The translations under genes were made by a program, and so were the position numbers. The notes under the pieces are model-generated. The model searched no databases and had not been told where the DNA came from. It worked only from the letters and a program-made list of their open reading frames with translations. From Mycolicibacterium holsaticum DSM 44478 = JCM 12374 (GTDB lineage: Bacteria; Actinomycetota; Actinomycetes; Mycobacteriales; Mycobacteriaceae), in NCBI RefSeq assembly GCF_019645835.1, contig NZ_CP080998.1, forward strand, positions 3,844,001 to 3,908,000: a stretch of 64,000 nucleotides of DNA, written 5' to 3'. Positions 45,125 to 53,050 of the stretch are shown here, in pieces; within the stretch, counting starts at the first letter, position 1; every line of letters starts with the position of its first letter.

Positions 45125-46204
45125 TCAGGTCACGCGGCGCAGAAACCCGTCAGGCGCCACGGTGATCTGCAGCTTCTGCGGGATCTGGTGGTCGATTTCG
45201 AACTCGGAATGCGATTTCAGAAACTCCCACACCGCTGTCTTGGGGTTGTCGTCTGCACCCCACGGCCGGTCGGGGAACATGTCGGGCATGTCCTCGACGA
45301 CCGTGTCGAAGACCACGCAATAACTGTCCGGTGTCACCAGCGATGCGTATGCCGACAATTCCGCGAGGACGTGCTCGTGGGTGTGATTGCTGTCGAGGCA
45401 GACGAGCGTGGTTCCACGGCCGCCTGCCACATCGTGAACCTGTCGGATCGTCGCCGGGTCAACGCTCGAACCCTCGATCATCGTGATGTATCCAGACAGC
45501 GGATGGTTTTCGATTGCCACCCGGTTGTGCGCGCGTATCTCGATATCGACCCCGATGACCTGGCGGTTGGGCGTGCGCGGATCGAACGGTGTGTCGTTGG
45601 TGATGGCCTCACACAAGTCGAGCAGCGCCAGCATGGAAGCGCTGAGGATCAACGATCCGCCGTGGGCGATTCCCGTCTCCACGATCACATCGGGTTTGAT
45701 TTTCCAGATCAACTCCTGAAGGCAGACGATGTCCTGGGGATATTGGATGATCGGCCGGCCGAGCCACTCGAAGTTGTACGAGTACCGGTTCGTCAGGCTT
45801 CGCCTGATCCACGCGGAGGTCAGATCTGCGAGCTCCCGATCTTTGCTGAGAGCTTCGATGCTCTCGGCGACTCTCTGCTGGTGGTCGGTCTTGCCAGAGA
45901 ACCATTCGGTGGCACTCCAACTCGTCGCAGCCACACCCGGCAGCATCTCGAGTTCGGCACCAGAGGACGGCGGGTACAGCAGCGCGACCGGGGCGGTATC
46001 CAATGCCTTTGCCAGCACAGCCAACTCGGCGGTACTCACATCGGTGCGCTGGTGGTTCTCCAGCTCCGCGATGGTCGTATGCGGTATGCGGTGTCCGAGT
46101 GCGTCCGTGCGGTCTGAGAGCCACTGCTCCGAGCGGGAGCCGCGTAGGCGTCTGATTTCATCCCCGATTCGCGCCGCCTGCTTGGCGGCCCAGTCTTTCG
46201 CCAC
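45125..46204 (-). CDS. XRE-type HTH fused to a CmcI-like O-methyltransferase (359 aa)
   Basis: The C-terminal part belongs to the CmcI (cephalosporin hydroxylase) family, which includes rhamnosyl O-methyltransferase Rv2959c: RYSYNFEWLGRPIIQYPQD, then IVETGIAHGGSL (SAM site), VIGVDIEIR and FDTVVEDMPD. In the same frame, residues ~13-78 look like an XRE-type helix-turn-helix (IGDEIRRLRGSRSE..., TTIAELENHQRTDVSTAELA, LAKALDTAPVALLYP). No stop separates the two parts. The frame has no ATG closer than 46369; GTG at 46204 was chosen because the domain begins just after it. Divergent from the C-methyltransferase with 188 bp between. Role as sugar O-methyltransferase inferred; DNA binding unproven. 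Confidence 0.85.
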   Translation of the reverse strand: MAKDWAAKQAARIGDEIRRLRGSRSEQWLSDRTDALGHRIPHTTIAELENHQRTDVSTAELAVLAKALDTAPVALLYPPSSGAELEMLPGVAATSWSATEWFSGKTDHQQRVAESIEALSKDRELADLTSAWIRRSLTNRYSYNFEWLGRPIIQYPQDIVCLQELIWKIKPDVIVETGIAHGGSLILSASMLALLDLCEAITNDTPFDPRTPNRQVIGVDIEIRAHNRVAIENHPLSGYITMIEGSSVDPATIRQVHDVAGGRGTTLVCLDSNHTHEHVLAELSAYASLVTPDSYCVVFDTVVEDMPDMFPDRPWGADDNPKTAVWEFLKSHSEFEIDHQIPQKLQITVAPDGFLRRVT

Positions 46205-46392
46205 ACCGTCACAATGCTCGACCGACGCTGGATTCTCGTCCCTATGGGCGCACACCCCCGAGAACTTAATAGAATCGCGACACAAATTGGCGCGGTCGCA
46301 AAAGAGGCCTCGTGGAGGACGCAGATGGGGCAGGCCATAGGTTGGACGGGTTCCGCCGGCCCTGCCCACGACGCCCTGATGGATCAGTGATC
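46205..46392. promoter_or_regulatory. Divergent promoter region of the methyltransferase and sugar operons
   Basis: A 188-bp gap between two divergent gene starts with an AT-rich stretch near 46265-46290 (GAACTTAATAGAATCG). It should contain both promoters. If the HTH of the fused methyltransferase binds DNA, this is the obvious place. Confidence 0.4.
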
Positions 46393-47643
46393 ATGACTAC
46401 CGCTTCGACGAACGCCGACAGACCTCTCACCGAGATCACGCGCTGTGAAGTCTGCGGCGGCGATCGGTTGCTTCCGGTGCTCGACCTCGGCAGGCATCCA
46501 CTTTGCGACGACCTCGTCGAGATCGGTGACCCTCGTCGATGCCGGGAATACCCGATCAACATCGCCTTCTGTCCGACGTGCGCCACCGCGCACCAGCGTT
46601 ACCAGGTGCCCAAGGAAGAACTGTTTCCCGTTGACTACCATTACCGCTCGCGCTTCACCGCGGACGTGCTCTCCGGCATGCGCAGCCTCGTGGCGACATG
46701 CGGCGAACGGCTCGGGCCGCTGACCGACAAGCTCGTGCTCGATGTCGGTTGCAATGACGGCAGCCTGCTTGATTTCTTTCGGGACGCCGGCGCGAACACC
46801 GCAGGCATCGAGCCGACCGGCGCCGGTCGTGACGCAGCCGCGAAAGGTCACTTCGTCGTTCAGGATTATCTGAGCGCGGCGACAGCGACGGCGGTACGCG
46901 ACGACGTCGGTCAGCCGGATCTGATCACGTTCACCAACGTGTTCGCCCACATCGAGGACTTGTCCGGTGTACTCGCCGCGCTCAAGCTTCTGCTGGCACC
47001 GCAAACCACGATCGTCATCGAGAACCACTATCTGGGCGCTGTCCTCGACCGGCATCAGTTCGACACGTTCTATCACGAACACCCCAGAACGTACTCCTAC
47101 CATTCGTTCGACTTCATTGCGAAATCACTTGGTCTGGACATCGTCGGTGTCGAGTTTCCCGCCCGTTACGGCGGAAATATTCGGGTGATGCTCGGCCGCG
47201 GTGCGCAGGGTGCGAACGAAACGGCCGAATTGGTTGCGCGCGAGCAGAACTTCCTGCGCAATTTCGGTCAACTTTCCCGCGACGTCGAGCTGTGGAAAGA
47301 CCGCAAGGGACGCGAGATCAGGCAGATCGTTGCCGAGCACGGCCCGATTCGGGCCAAGGCGTTCCCCGGCCGCGCCGCGATCCTGGTGAAACTACTCGGT
47401 TTAACCGCAGCCGAGATCGTCGCCGTCCACGAAAAGCCGGGTTCAAACAAGATCGGCCATTACGTACCAGGCACCCGGATTCCGATCCTGGCAGACGACG
47501 ACCTGTTCGCGCTGGGACCGCAGTCCAAACCCTTACTGAATTTGGCCTGGCACATCTCGGCCGAGATTCGGCGCTACCTCGCCGACAACGGTTACCAGGG
47601 CCAGGTTTTCGATGTGTTGTGCGACGACGACTTCCGGGTCTGA
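46393..47643 (+). CDS. Sugar C-methyltransferase, three-domain type (416 aa)
   Basis: SAM-dependent C-methyltransferase of the TylC3/EvaC type that adds a methyl to a keto-deoxysugar bound to a nucleotide. Visible: an N-terminal zinc-binding domain (RCEVCGGDRLLPVLDLG, later FCPTCATAH), the SAM domain (LVLDVGCNDGSLLDFF near residue 118), the FTNVFAHIEDL catalytic helix region and the FYHEHPRTYSYHS stretch with its His/Glu cluster, then a C-terminal domain (KPGSNKIGHYVPGTRIPI). The frame extends upstream to 46312; the ATG at 46393 starts the family sequence. The next gene starts 7 nt after its stop. It implies a branched-chain deoxysugar. Confidence 0.93.
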   Translation: MTTASTNADRPLTEITRCEVCGGDRLLPVLDLGRHPLCDDLVEIGDPRRCREYPINIAFCPTCATAHQRYQVPKEELFPVDYHYRSRFTADVLSGMRSLVATCGERLGPLTDKLVLDVGCNDGSLLDFFRDAGANTAGIEPTGAGRDAAAKGHFVVQDYLSAATATAVRDDVGQPDLITFTNVFAHIEDLSGVLAALKLLLAPQTTIVIENHYLGAVLDRHQFDTFYHEHPRTYSYHSFDFIAKSLGLDIVGVEFPARYGGNIRVMLGRGAQGANETAELVAREQNFLRNFGQLSRDVELWKDRKGREIRQIVAEHGPIRAKAFPGRAAILVKLLGLTAAEIVAVHEKPGSNKIGHYVPGTRIPILADDDLFALGPQSKPLLNLAWHISAEIRRYLADNGYQGQVFDVLCDDDFRV

Positions 47644-47650
47644 GTGAGCG

Positions 47651-48589
47651 GTGTTCACCGTCCTGGGTTCGGGGTTCGGTATCTACGGATATCTGCCCGC
47701 CCTCATCGAGGCAGGCCATGACGTGGCGTTGCCGCACCGCTATCGCCCCGTGCTCGACCGCAGGCCCGAGCTTGCCCGGTATGCGCACGAGGTGGTGTGG
47801 TGCGGCGATGTCGACGAAGCCGTGAGCAGATCGAGCGGGGTAGCCATCGCGCTTCGCCCGCAAGACCAAGCGCTATGGGTACCTCGCCTGACGCAGCTGT
47901 CCGGCATTGACCAACTCATCCTGGAAAAGCCCGCCGCGCCGACTCCCGAAGCGGCGGCGCTGCTGCTGGCGGCCGTCGAGAACGCGGGAAAGCGCTACCG
48001 GGTGGGATATACGTTTCGCTTCACCCCGTGGGCAGGCCAGCTTCGATCGGCCCTTGCCGAGGGCGTCGAAAGCATTTCGTTCGATTGGAGTTTCCTGGCC
48101 CACCACTACCGCGCCGACGTCGTCAACTGGAAGAGGTTCAGTTCACGCGGCGGCGGTGCGGTGCGGTTCTACGGCATTCACGCGATCGCCCTGTTGTCGG
48201 AGTTGGGCTACGACGATGTCTTGGCGTCGACCGTCTCTGGTGCGTCAGACGATGAGACCAAGCGTTGGCGTGCAACGTTGACCGGACCCAATCTCGGCCC
48301 GTGTGCGCTGAGCGTCGACAGTCGAGAACCCAACGCATCCTTCAGAATCGTCGCGCACCGAAACGGCCGGGCGCCCGAGACGCTCGTGGACCAGCGCGAT
48401 CCGTTTTCATCCGGTGATCCAGGGGCGGTCGACGGGCAGGATGTGCGCGTCGGTGTCCTTCGGCAATTGTGTGATTCGTTTTCGGAATCCGATGAAGGTC
48501 ACGCCGAACGGCAGAACGCCATTCTGAATCTCTGGCAAGCCGTCGAGACGAAATCCCGCCGCGTACCCTTGGCCGCGGCCGACGGGTAA
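47651..48589 (+). CDS. Gfo/Idh/MocA-type oxidoreductase (312 aa)
   Basis: NAD(P)-dependent reductase/dehydrogenase. The N terminus FTVLGSGFGIYGYLPALIEAG is a dinucleotide-binding loop; LILEKPAAPTPEAA carries the EKP motif of the family; RVGYTFRFTPWAGQL and the later GGGAVRFYGIHAIALL correspond to the catalytic region. GTG start, 7 nt behind the C-methyltransferase, so the two are co-transcribed. The natural role is reduction of the 3- or 4-keto group of the branched nucleotide sugar. The gene converges with the CDP-glucose dehydratase, leaving 31 bp between them. Confidence 0.88.
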   Translation: MFTVLGSGFGIYGYLPALIEAGHDVALPHRYRPVLDRRPELARYAHEVVWCGDVDEAVSRSSGVAIALRPQDQALWVPRLTQLSGIDQLILEKPAAPTPEAAALLLAAVENAGKRYRVGYTFRFTPWAGQLRSALAEGVESISFDWSFLAHHYRADVVNWKRFSSRGGGAVRFYGIHAIALLSELGYDDVLASTVSGASDDETKRWRATLTGPNLGPCALSVDSREPNASFRIVAHRNGRAPETLVDQRDPFSSGDPGAVDGQDVRVGVLRQLCDSFSESDEGHAERQNAILNLWQAVETKSRRVPLAAADG

Positions 48590-48620
48590 GTGCCTTCCAT
48601 CGGTGATGCCGGGCAAATGC

Positions 48621-49715
48621 TCACGCCGTCGCCCAGTTCACCCGCGAATCGACAGCATCGGCGACGTAGGCGGACAGCTGCTCAGCGCTTGTCACCTCGC
48701 CGACTTCCAGCAGTTGGCGATACCAGTTCGCTGTATGGCGGATCGCGTCGTGCACATCCCAGACAGGACGCCACCCGAGATGCATCCTGGCCTTGGCGCT
48801 GTCGAGTTGCAGCAACTTCGCCTCGTGGGGTTGGGGGCTGGTCACCACATGCCATTGCAGCTGGGGCCACCCCAAGGCAAGCTCTCGCAGCACCTGCTCG
48901 ACGGAACGGTTTCCCGTCGCGTCGGGGCCGAAGTTCCAGGCTTCGGCGCACGTGGTGTCGCCGGCCAGCAGCCGCTGGCCCAGCACGAGATACCCACTGA
49001 GGCAATCCAACACGTGCTGCCACGGGCGCGTACTGTGCGGCGAGCGAACGGCCAGCGGCTCGTCGGCGGCGACCGACCGCACCAAGTCCGGAATCAGTCG
49101 GTCCTGCGACCAGTCGCCACCACCGATCACGTTGCCACCCCGCGCCGATGCCACCAATGGCGCCGAAGGGTGTTGCAGTAGCGCCGTGCGATAGCTCGCG
49201 ACCGCCAACTCGACGCCGGCCTTCGACGCGCTGTAAGGGTCGTGGCCACCCAGCCGATCGCGTTCCCGATAGGCCCACGGCCATTCGCGGTTCTCATAAC
49301 ACTTGTCCGTCGTGACCACCACCACGGCGCGCACCTCCGGCGTGTGCCGCACCGCCTCGAGCACATGCACCGTGCCCATCACATTGGTGGCCCACGTGCT
49401 GACCGGTTCCCGGTAAGATCGACGGACCAGCGGTTGGGCCGCCAGGTGAAAGACAATCTCCGGCCGTTGGGCGGCGAAGACCCGCCGCAGCGCCGTTTCG
49501 TCGCGAATGTCGACGCGATGATCGTCGGCGGAGAGCTTCAACAGCTCCCAGTGACTGGGCTCGGAGGGCGGGTCCAGCGCGACCCCGCTGACGTGTGCGC
49601 CCAACGCCTGCAGCCACAGGCACAACCAGCTGCCCTTGAACCCGGTATGGCCGGTGACCAACACCCGCCGGCCACGATATGCAGCGCCGAAAGCGTTCAA
49701 CGCCAGCATTTCCAT
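48621..49715 (-). CDS. rfbG: CDP-glucose 4,6-dehydratase (364 aa)
   Basis: Short-chain dehydrogenase-type enzyme that converts CDP-glucose to CDP-4-keto-6-deoxyglucose. Visible: [18 protein letters not shown] (NAD loop; GHTGFKGSW is diagnostic of this family), [21 protein letters not shown], and the catalytic Tyr/Lys pair as DPYSASKAG. The frame is open further upstream, but the ATG at 49715 (or 49709) sits right before the domain and overlaps the end of rfbF by 19 nt, which points to translational coupling. Third gene of a three-gene minus-strand operon. Confidence 0.95.
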   Translation of the reverse strand: MEMLALNAFGAAYRGRRVLVTGHTGFKGSWLCLWLQALGAHVSGVALDPPSEPSHWELLKLSADDHRVDIRDETALRRVFAAQRPEIVFHLAAQPLVRRSYREPVSTWATNVMGTVHVLEAVRHTPEVRAVVVVTTDKCYENREWPWAYRERDRLGGHDPYSASKAGVELAVASYRTALLQHPSAPLVASARGGNVIGGGDWSQDRLIPDLVRSVAADEPLAVRSPHSTRPWQHVLDCLSGYLVLGQRLLAGDTTCAEAWNFGPDATGNRSVEQVLRELALGWPQLQWHVVTSPQPHEAKLLQLDSAKARMHLGWRPVWDVHDAIRHTANWYRQLLEVGEVTSAEQLSAYVADAVDSRVNWATA

Positions 49716-50470
49716 GGCGCGTGGCCGCTGTCCCACAGTTCTTCGAGGGTGTTCTTGTCTCGAAGAGTGTCCATGGGCTGCCAAAAGCCGGAATGCCCGA
49801 AGGCCATCAATTCGCCGTCGGCGGCAAGGCGAGCCAAGGGCGGGCCTTCCCAAGCAGTTTGGTCCCCGTCGATGTAGTCCAGTACGGCGGGCGCCAAGAC
49901 GAAGAATCCGCCGTTGATGAACCCACCATCGCCGCGTGGCTTTTCGACGAAGCGCGCTACCCGGTCACCGTCACGCTCGATAGCGCCGTAGCGGCCCGGC
50001 GGTAACACCGCAGTGACCGTGGCGTGGCGCCCGTGCTGACGATGAAACTCGATGCTGCTGGCGATGTCCACGTCGCTGAGCCCATCCCCATAGGTGAAAC
50101 AGAAGGCCTCGTCGTCGCGGATATACGGCGCGACGCGCTTGAGGCGCCCACCCGTCATGGTCTCGTCACCGGTGTCTACCAGCGTCACCCGCCAGGGTTC
50201 CGCGTAATGCTCATGCACTTCCATCCGGTTCTCGGACATATCGAATGTCACGTCCGACATGTGCAAGAAGTAATTGGCGAAATACTCCTTGATCATGTAG
50301 CCCTTATAGCCGCAGCAAACGACGAACTCGTTAATACCGTGACTGGAGTAGTGCTTCAGGATATGCCACAAGATCGGCCGCCCGCCGATCTCCACCATCG
50401 GCTTGGGCCGGGCGACGGTTTCTTCCGTGAGGCGGGTTCCCTTACCCCCGGCCAGTATTACGGCCTTCAT
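49697..50470 (-). CDS. rfbF: Glucose-1-phosphate cytidylyltransferase (257 aa)
   Basis: Makes CDP-glucose from CTP and glucose 1-phosphate. The nucleotidyltransferase signature [15 protein letters not shown] lies at residues 4-18, followed by [20 protein letters not shown] and [15 protein letters not shown], both typical of RfbF. Length is the usual 257. Its ATG overlaps the upstream gene's TGA (ATGA), and its 3' end overlaps rfbG. The CDP pathway is unusual next to a GPL-type locus, where dTDP-rhamnose supplies most sugars. GC content is lower than in the NRPS genes. Confidence 0.96.
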   Translation of the reverse strand: MKAVILAGGKGTRLTEETVARPKPMVEIGGRPILWHILKHYSSHGINEFVVCCGYKGYMIKEYFANYFLHMSDVTFDMSENRMEVHEHYAEPWRVTLVDTGDETMTGGRLKRVAPYIRDDEAFCFTYGDGLSDVDIASSIEFHRQHGRHATVTAVLPPGRYGAIERDGDRVARFVEKPRGDGGFINGGFFVLAPAVLDYIDGDQTAWEGPPLARLAADGELMAFGHSGFWQPMDTLRDKNTLEELWDSGHAPWKCWR

Positions 50471-51339
50471 CGCGCACGCCGATGTGTGAGCTGATACCGG
50501 CCCGACCGCCCGCCGGGACGTTCAGCCAAGCCAGCCGAATAACCCGACTTGCCTTCCACCATCACCGTCATGTGGCCAAATATCTCGGCGGGAATATTGT
50601 TCGAGTACTCCGCCATGAGCTGCCGAATCAGGAAAAAGGAACCCAGCCGCTCGGAGAGAAATCCGACCGCCCTTATCTGATACGTGTTGTAGCGCCTCAG
50701 ACGATTGGCATATCGCTGTACGAATTGCCTACCCACGACCTCGATCGCCGATAAAGTCTGCACCAGCCAACGCTTCGGGAAAATGCCCAGTTCGACGCCG
50801 CCGGGAATAAAATGTTTAGCGGCCAGGAATTCTGCCGCGCTATCGGCGTCGAGTACGCCCACCTCCACCGCGATCGCGGTGTAATCGAGGATATCCCTGC
50901 GATGATGGATCGTCGCATAATGCGACTTCACCGATTTCTTGAAATACAACGGTTGCGAAACAAGAAACGTAAGACCGTTCCTGGGCGTGAACGTGGCCAG
51001 TTCGGCCTCGCGCTCCACTCGGTCACAATTCAATTGCCGCAGAGTCGGGTACCGTACCGACTCGGTCCCCTCAGGAAAAGGAAGAATCCTCTTGCGATAG
51101 GACGAGATCTCGACGAGTTCAACGTCGCCGGGTACTTTCTCGAGCGCAATGGGTAAGACATACGATCCTGCGGCGCCGAATGCGACTGGCCTGGCCTCAT
51201 GCCAAAATGAGTCGAGGTTTCTCACATGCAGCGCAGAATCGGGCCGGAAGCCGCCCAGTGCGATGCATTCGTCATACCAACTCTCGGGCAGCAGTGGCTT
51301 CTCGTGGGTAATGCAGTATCTACGGATCATGGGCAGCAT
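50467..51339 (-). CDS. Unrecognised protein in the CDP-sugar operon (290 aa)
   Basis: I cannot place this protein in a named family with confidence. It starts [19 protein letters not shown], has a repeated aromatic/charged pattern ([53 protein letters not shown]) and the segment [17 protein letters not shown], with no signal peptide or membrane helix. The opening resembles some short glycosyltransferases of DUF4422 type, but that is a weak impression. The ATGA overlap with rfbF makes it the first gene of the sugar operon, so a role in sugar formation or transfer is likely. The base composition is less GC-rich than the rest of the window, a sign of transfer. ATG at 51339 or 51330. Confidence 0.85.
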   Translation of the reverse strand: MLPMIRRYCITHEKPLLPESWYDECIALGGFRPDSALHVRNLDSFWHEARPVAFGAAGSYVLPIALEKVPGDVELVEISSYRKRILPFPEGTESVRYPTLRQLNCDRVEREAELATFTPRNGLTFLVSQPLYFKKSVKSHYATIHHRRDILDYTAIAVEVGVLDADSAAEFLAAKHFIPGGVELGIFPKRWLVQTLSAIEVVGRQFVQRYANRLRRYNTYQIRAVGFLSERLGSFFLIRQLMAEYSNNIPAEIFGHMTVMVEGKSGYSAGLAERPGGRSGRYQLTHRRAR

Positions 51340-51976
51340 CCGCCAGGGCGATAGGAATCGAACCCGCTGGTTTCGGTAATCCGCGACTGCCGAACCGGAG
51401 TTATCCGCCCAGTACCACTACGGGCGTGTGGCGATGCCAATAGGCGATGCGTTTCTCGGTCGCCCTTGAACATCAGCACGGCGGCGCGCTTAGGGCAGTC
51501 GGGCACCAAATCCCCTCGGACATGCTCGAACTCTAGCTTCCAACACACCGCCGACCTCTCGTGGGAGCGTAAGCCGCGACGGTACCGCTCGTTACCGTAG
51601 CAAGTCACCACCTGTTACGCGCACGGCTCGGCGCCACCCTTCGTATGGGGCCGGCCGAGTCATCACTCCCCATTGCGTCTTATCGCGCCATCTGGCCGGT
51701 ACCGGCATCAAGCAGGTTGTCGATACGACGGCATCAGTCGGCGAGGCTAGTCCCTAACGTTTTCGAGTTGCGCACATCGGTCAATTCACGTGTCACCGTC
51801 TGGGGTCACGACCCGGGCCGCCGACGAAGTCGCGGCCCCGGTCCGCCGCGCCGGACAGGCTCGACCACGCCGACGCCGGCCCACACCGTCAGGCATAAAC
51901 CCGATTCACGCCTCAGGCGACAGCCAACCCCGTAGGTTTCCTAACCGGCACACCGCCCGGGAGAGGAGTCAGGCAA
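51340..51976. other. Intergenic region between the sugar operon and a methyltransferase
   Basis: About 640 bp that should hold the promoters of the minus-strand sugar operon and the plus-strand methyltransferase. A degenerate tRNA-like sequence (51344-51412, minus) is discussed in the findings. I see no protein gene; short ORFs here have no domain. Confidence 0.55.
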
Positions 51977-52732
51977 GTGGACGAAGCGATTCGAGATTTG
52001 TGTGCGAGCGCCACACGATTTCAGCTGTGGAGCGACTTTCTGCACACCAACCGTGTCGAGTCCATGGCCGAGATCGGCGTCTACCGGGGGCGTTTCGCCG
52101 CGGAGATACTCGCCGCATGCGACTCGATCCGCACCTACTACATGGTTGATCCCTGGCGCCACCTCGACGACTGGAACAAACCCAGCAATACCGACGACTC
52201 CCGGTTCGCCACCTACCTCGCCGAAACCGAAGCCAACACCGCGTTCGCGGCAGATAAGCGCATCATTTTGCGCGGCACGACCGTGGAGGTCATCGATCAA
52301 ATCCCCGACGGCAGCCTCGACTTCGCCTATATCGACGGTGACCACACGCTGCGCGGCATCTCGATCGACCTCATCAGGGTGTGGCCGAAGATCCGCGACG
52401 GCGGATGGATCGGCGGGGACGACTTCGCCCATACGATGTGGCAGCACGGGGACCGTTTCGAACCCACCCTGGTGTTTCCCTTCGCGGTGTACTTCGCCGA
52501 GGCGGTGGGCGCGCGCATCTTCGGGCTGCCGCACCAGCAGTTCCTGATCTGCAAACAACCGGGCTTCGAGTTCGTCGACCTCACCGACAGCTACCCGGAC
52601 ACCACGCTGCAGGGACAGTTCCGGCTCAAGCGCGTGGTGCAGGGTTGGTTCACCGACACGTTGGACATCCTGAGGAGCGAACGTAAGAAGACCCGGCCCA
52701 CCCGGTCACCGGCCGACTCCGACAAGGCCTGA
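51977..52732 (+). CDS. Class I SAM-dependent methyltransferase (251 aa)
   Basis: Member of the Methyltransf_24-like group. The SAM motif MAEIGVYRGRFAAEILA is near residue 35, followed by YYMVDPWRHLDDW and LDFAYIDGDHTLRGI near residue 115, where the acidic and His residues probably bind a metal. The C terminus is basic (RSERKKTRPTRSP). GTG start with GAGAGGAG 8 nt upstream. It stands alone in front of the PKS with 318 bp between. A sugar O-methyltransferase is likely, as relatives lie in LOS and GPL sugar clusters; substrate unknown. Confidence 0.88.
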   Translation: MDEAIRDLCASATRFQLWSDFLHTNRVESMAEIGVYRGRFAAEILAACDSIRTYYMVDPWRHLDDWNKPSNTDDSRFATYLAETEANTAFAADKRIILRGTTVEVIDQIPDGSLDFAYIDGDHTLRGISIDLIRVWPKIRDGGWIGGDDFAHTMWQHGDRFEPTLVFPFAVYFAEAVGARIFGLPHQQFLICKQPGFEFVDLTDSYPDTTLQGQFRLKRVVQGWFTDTLDILRSERKKTRPTRSPADSDKA

Positions 52733-53050
52733 CACGCGGTCGACGTGCCCTGACAGTAAAACGAGCAAACCGCCGACCCGCCGCTGCGGTCGAGGTGGGC
52801 AAAGACATTGCACCACCACCGGATCCGGTCCATCGCGGCGCGTGCCGGCGTTCATCACCGATACTGGGCGGGCACCCGCAAACAGAGTGGATTTCGCCAC
52901 ATCATCGCAGCAAAGCGGTCAGGCCACGCCGTCGACTCGGCTAGTTTGACTTTGAACGAACGGCCGTCGGAACGACCTCGTGAACAACCCGCCATGTGTC
53001 GGATTACGGCCGCGCCTGCTGAAATATCGCTCGAAAGAAGGTGAAGGGCT
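52733..53050. other. Intergenic region upstream of the PKS
   Basis: 318 bp, presumably with the PKS promoter; AGAAGG at 53036-53041 serves as ribosome site 9 nt before the ATG. Nothing else was seen. Confidence 0.5.

Noticed and set aside
46205-46369. Start at 46369 for the XRE-methyltransferase protein
   Set aside because: This would overlap the promoter region, and the added residues are Arg/Cys/Pro-rich without a domain; GTG 46204 lies just before the HTH.
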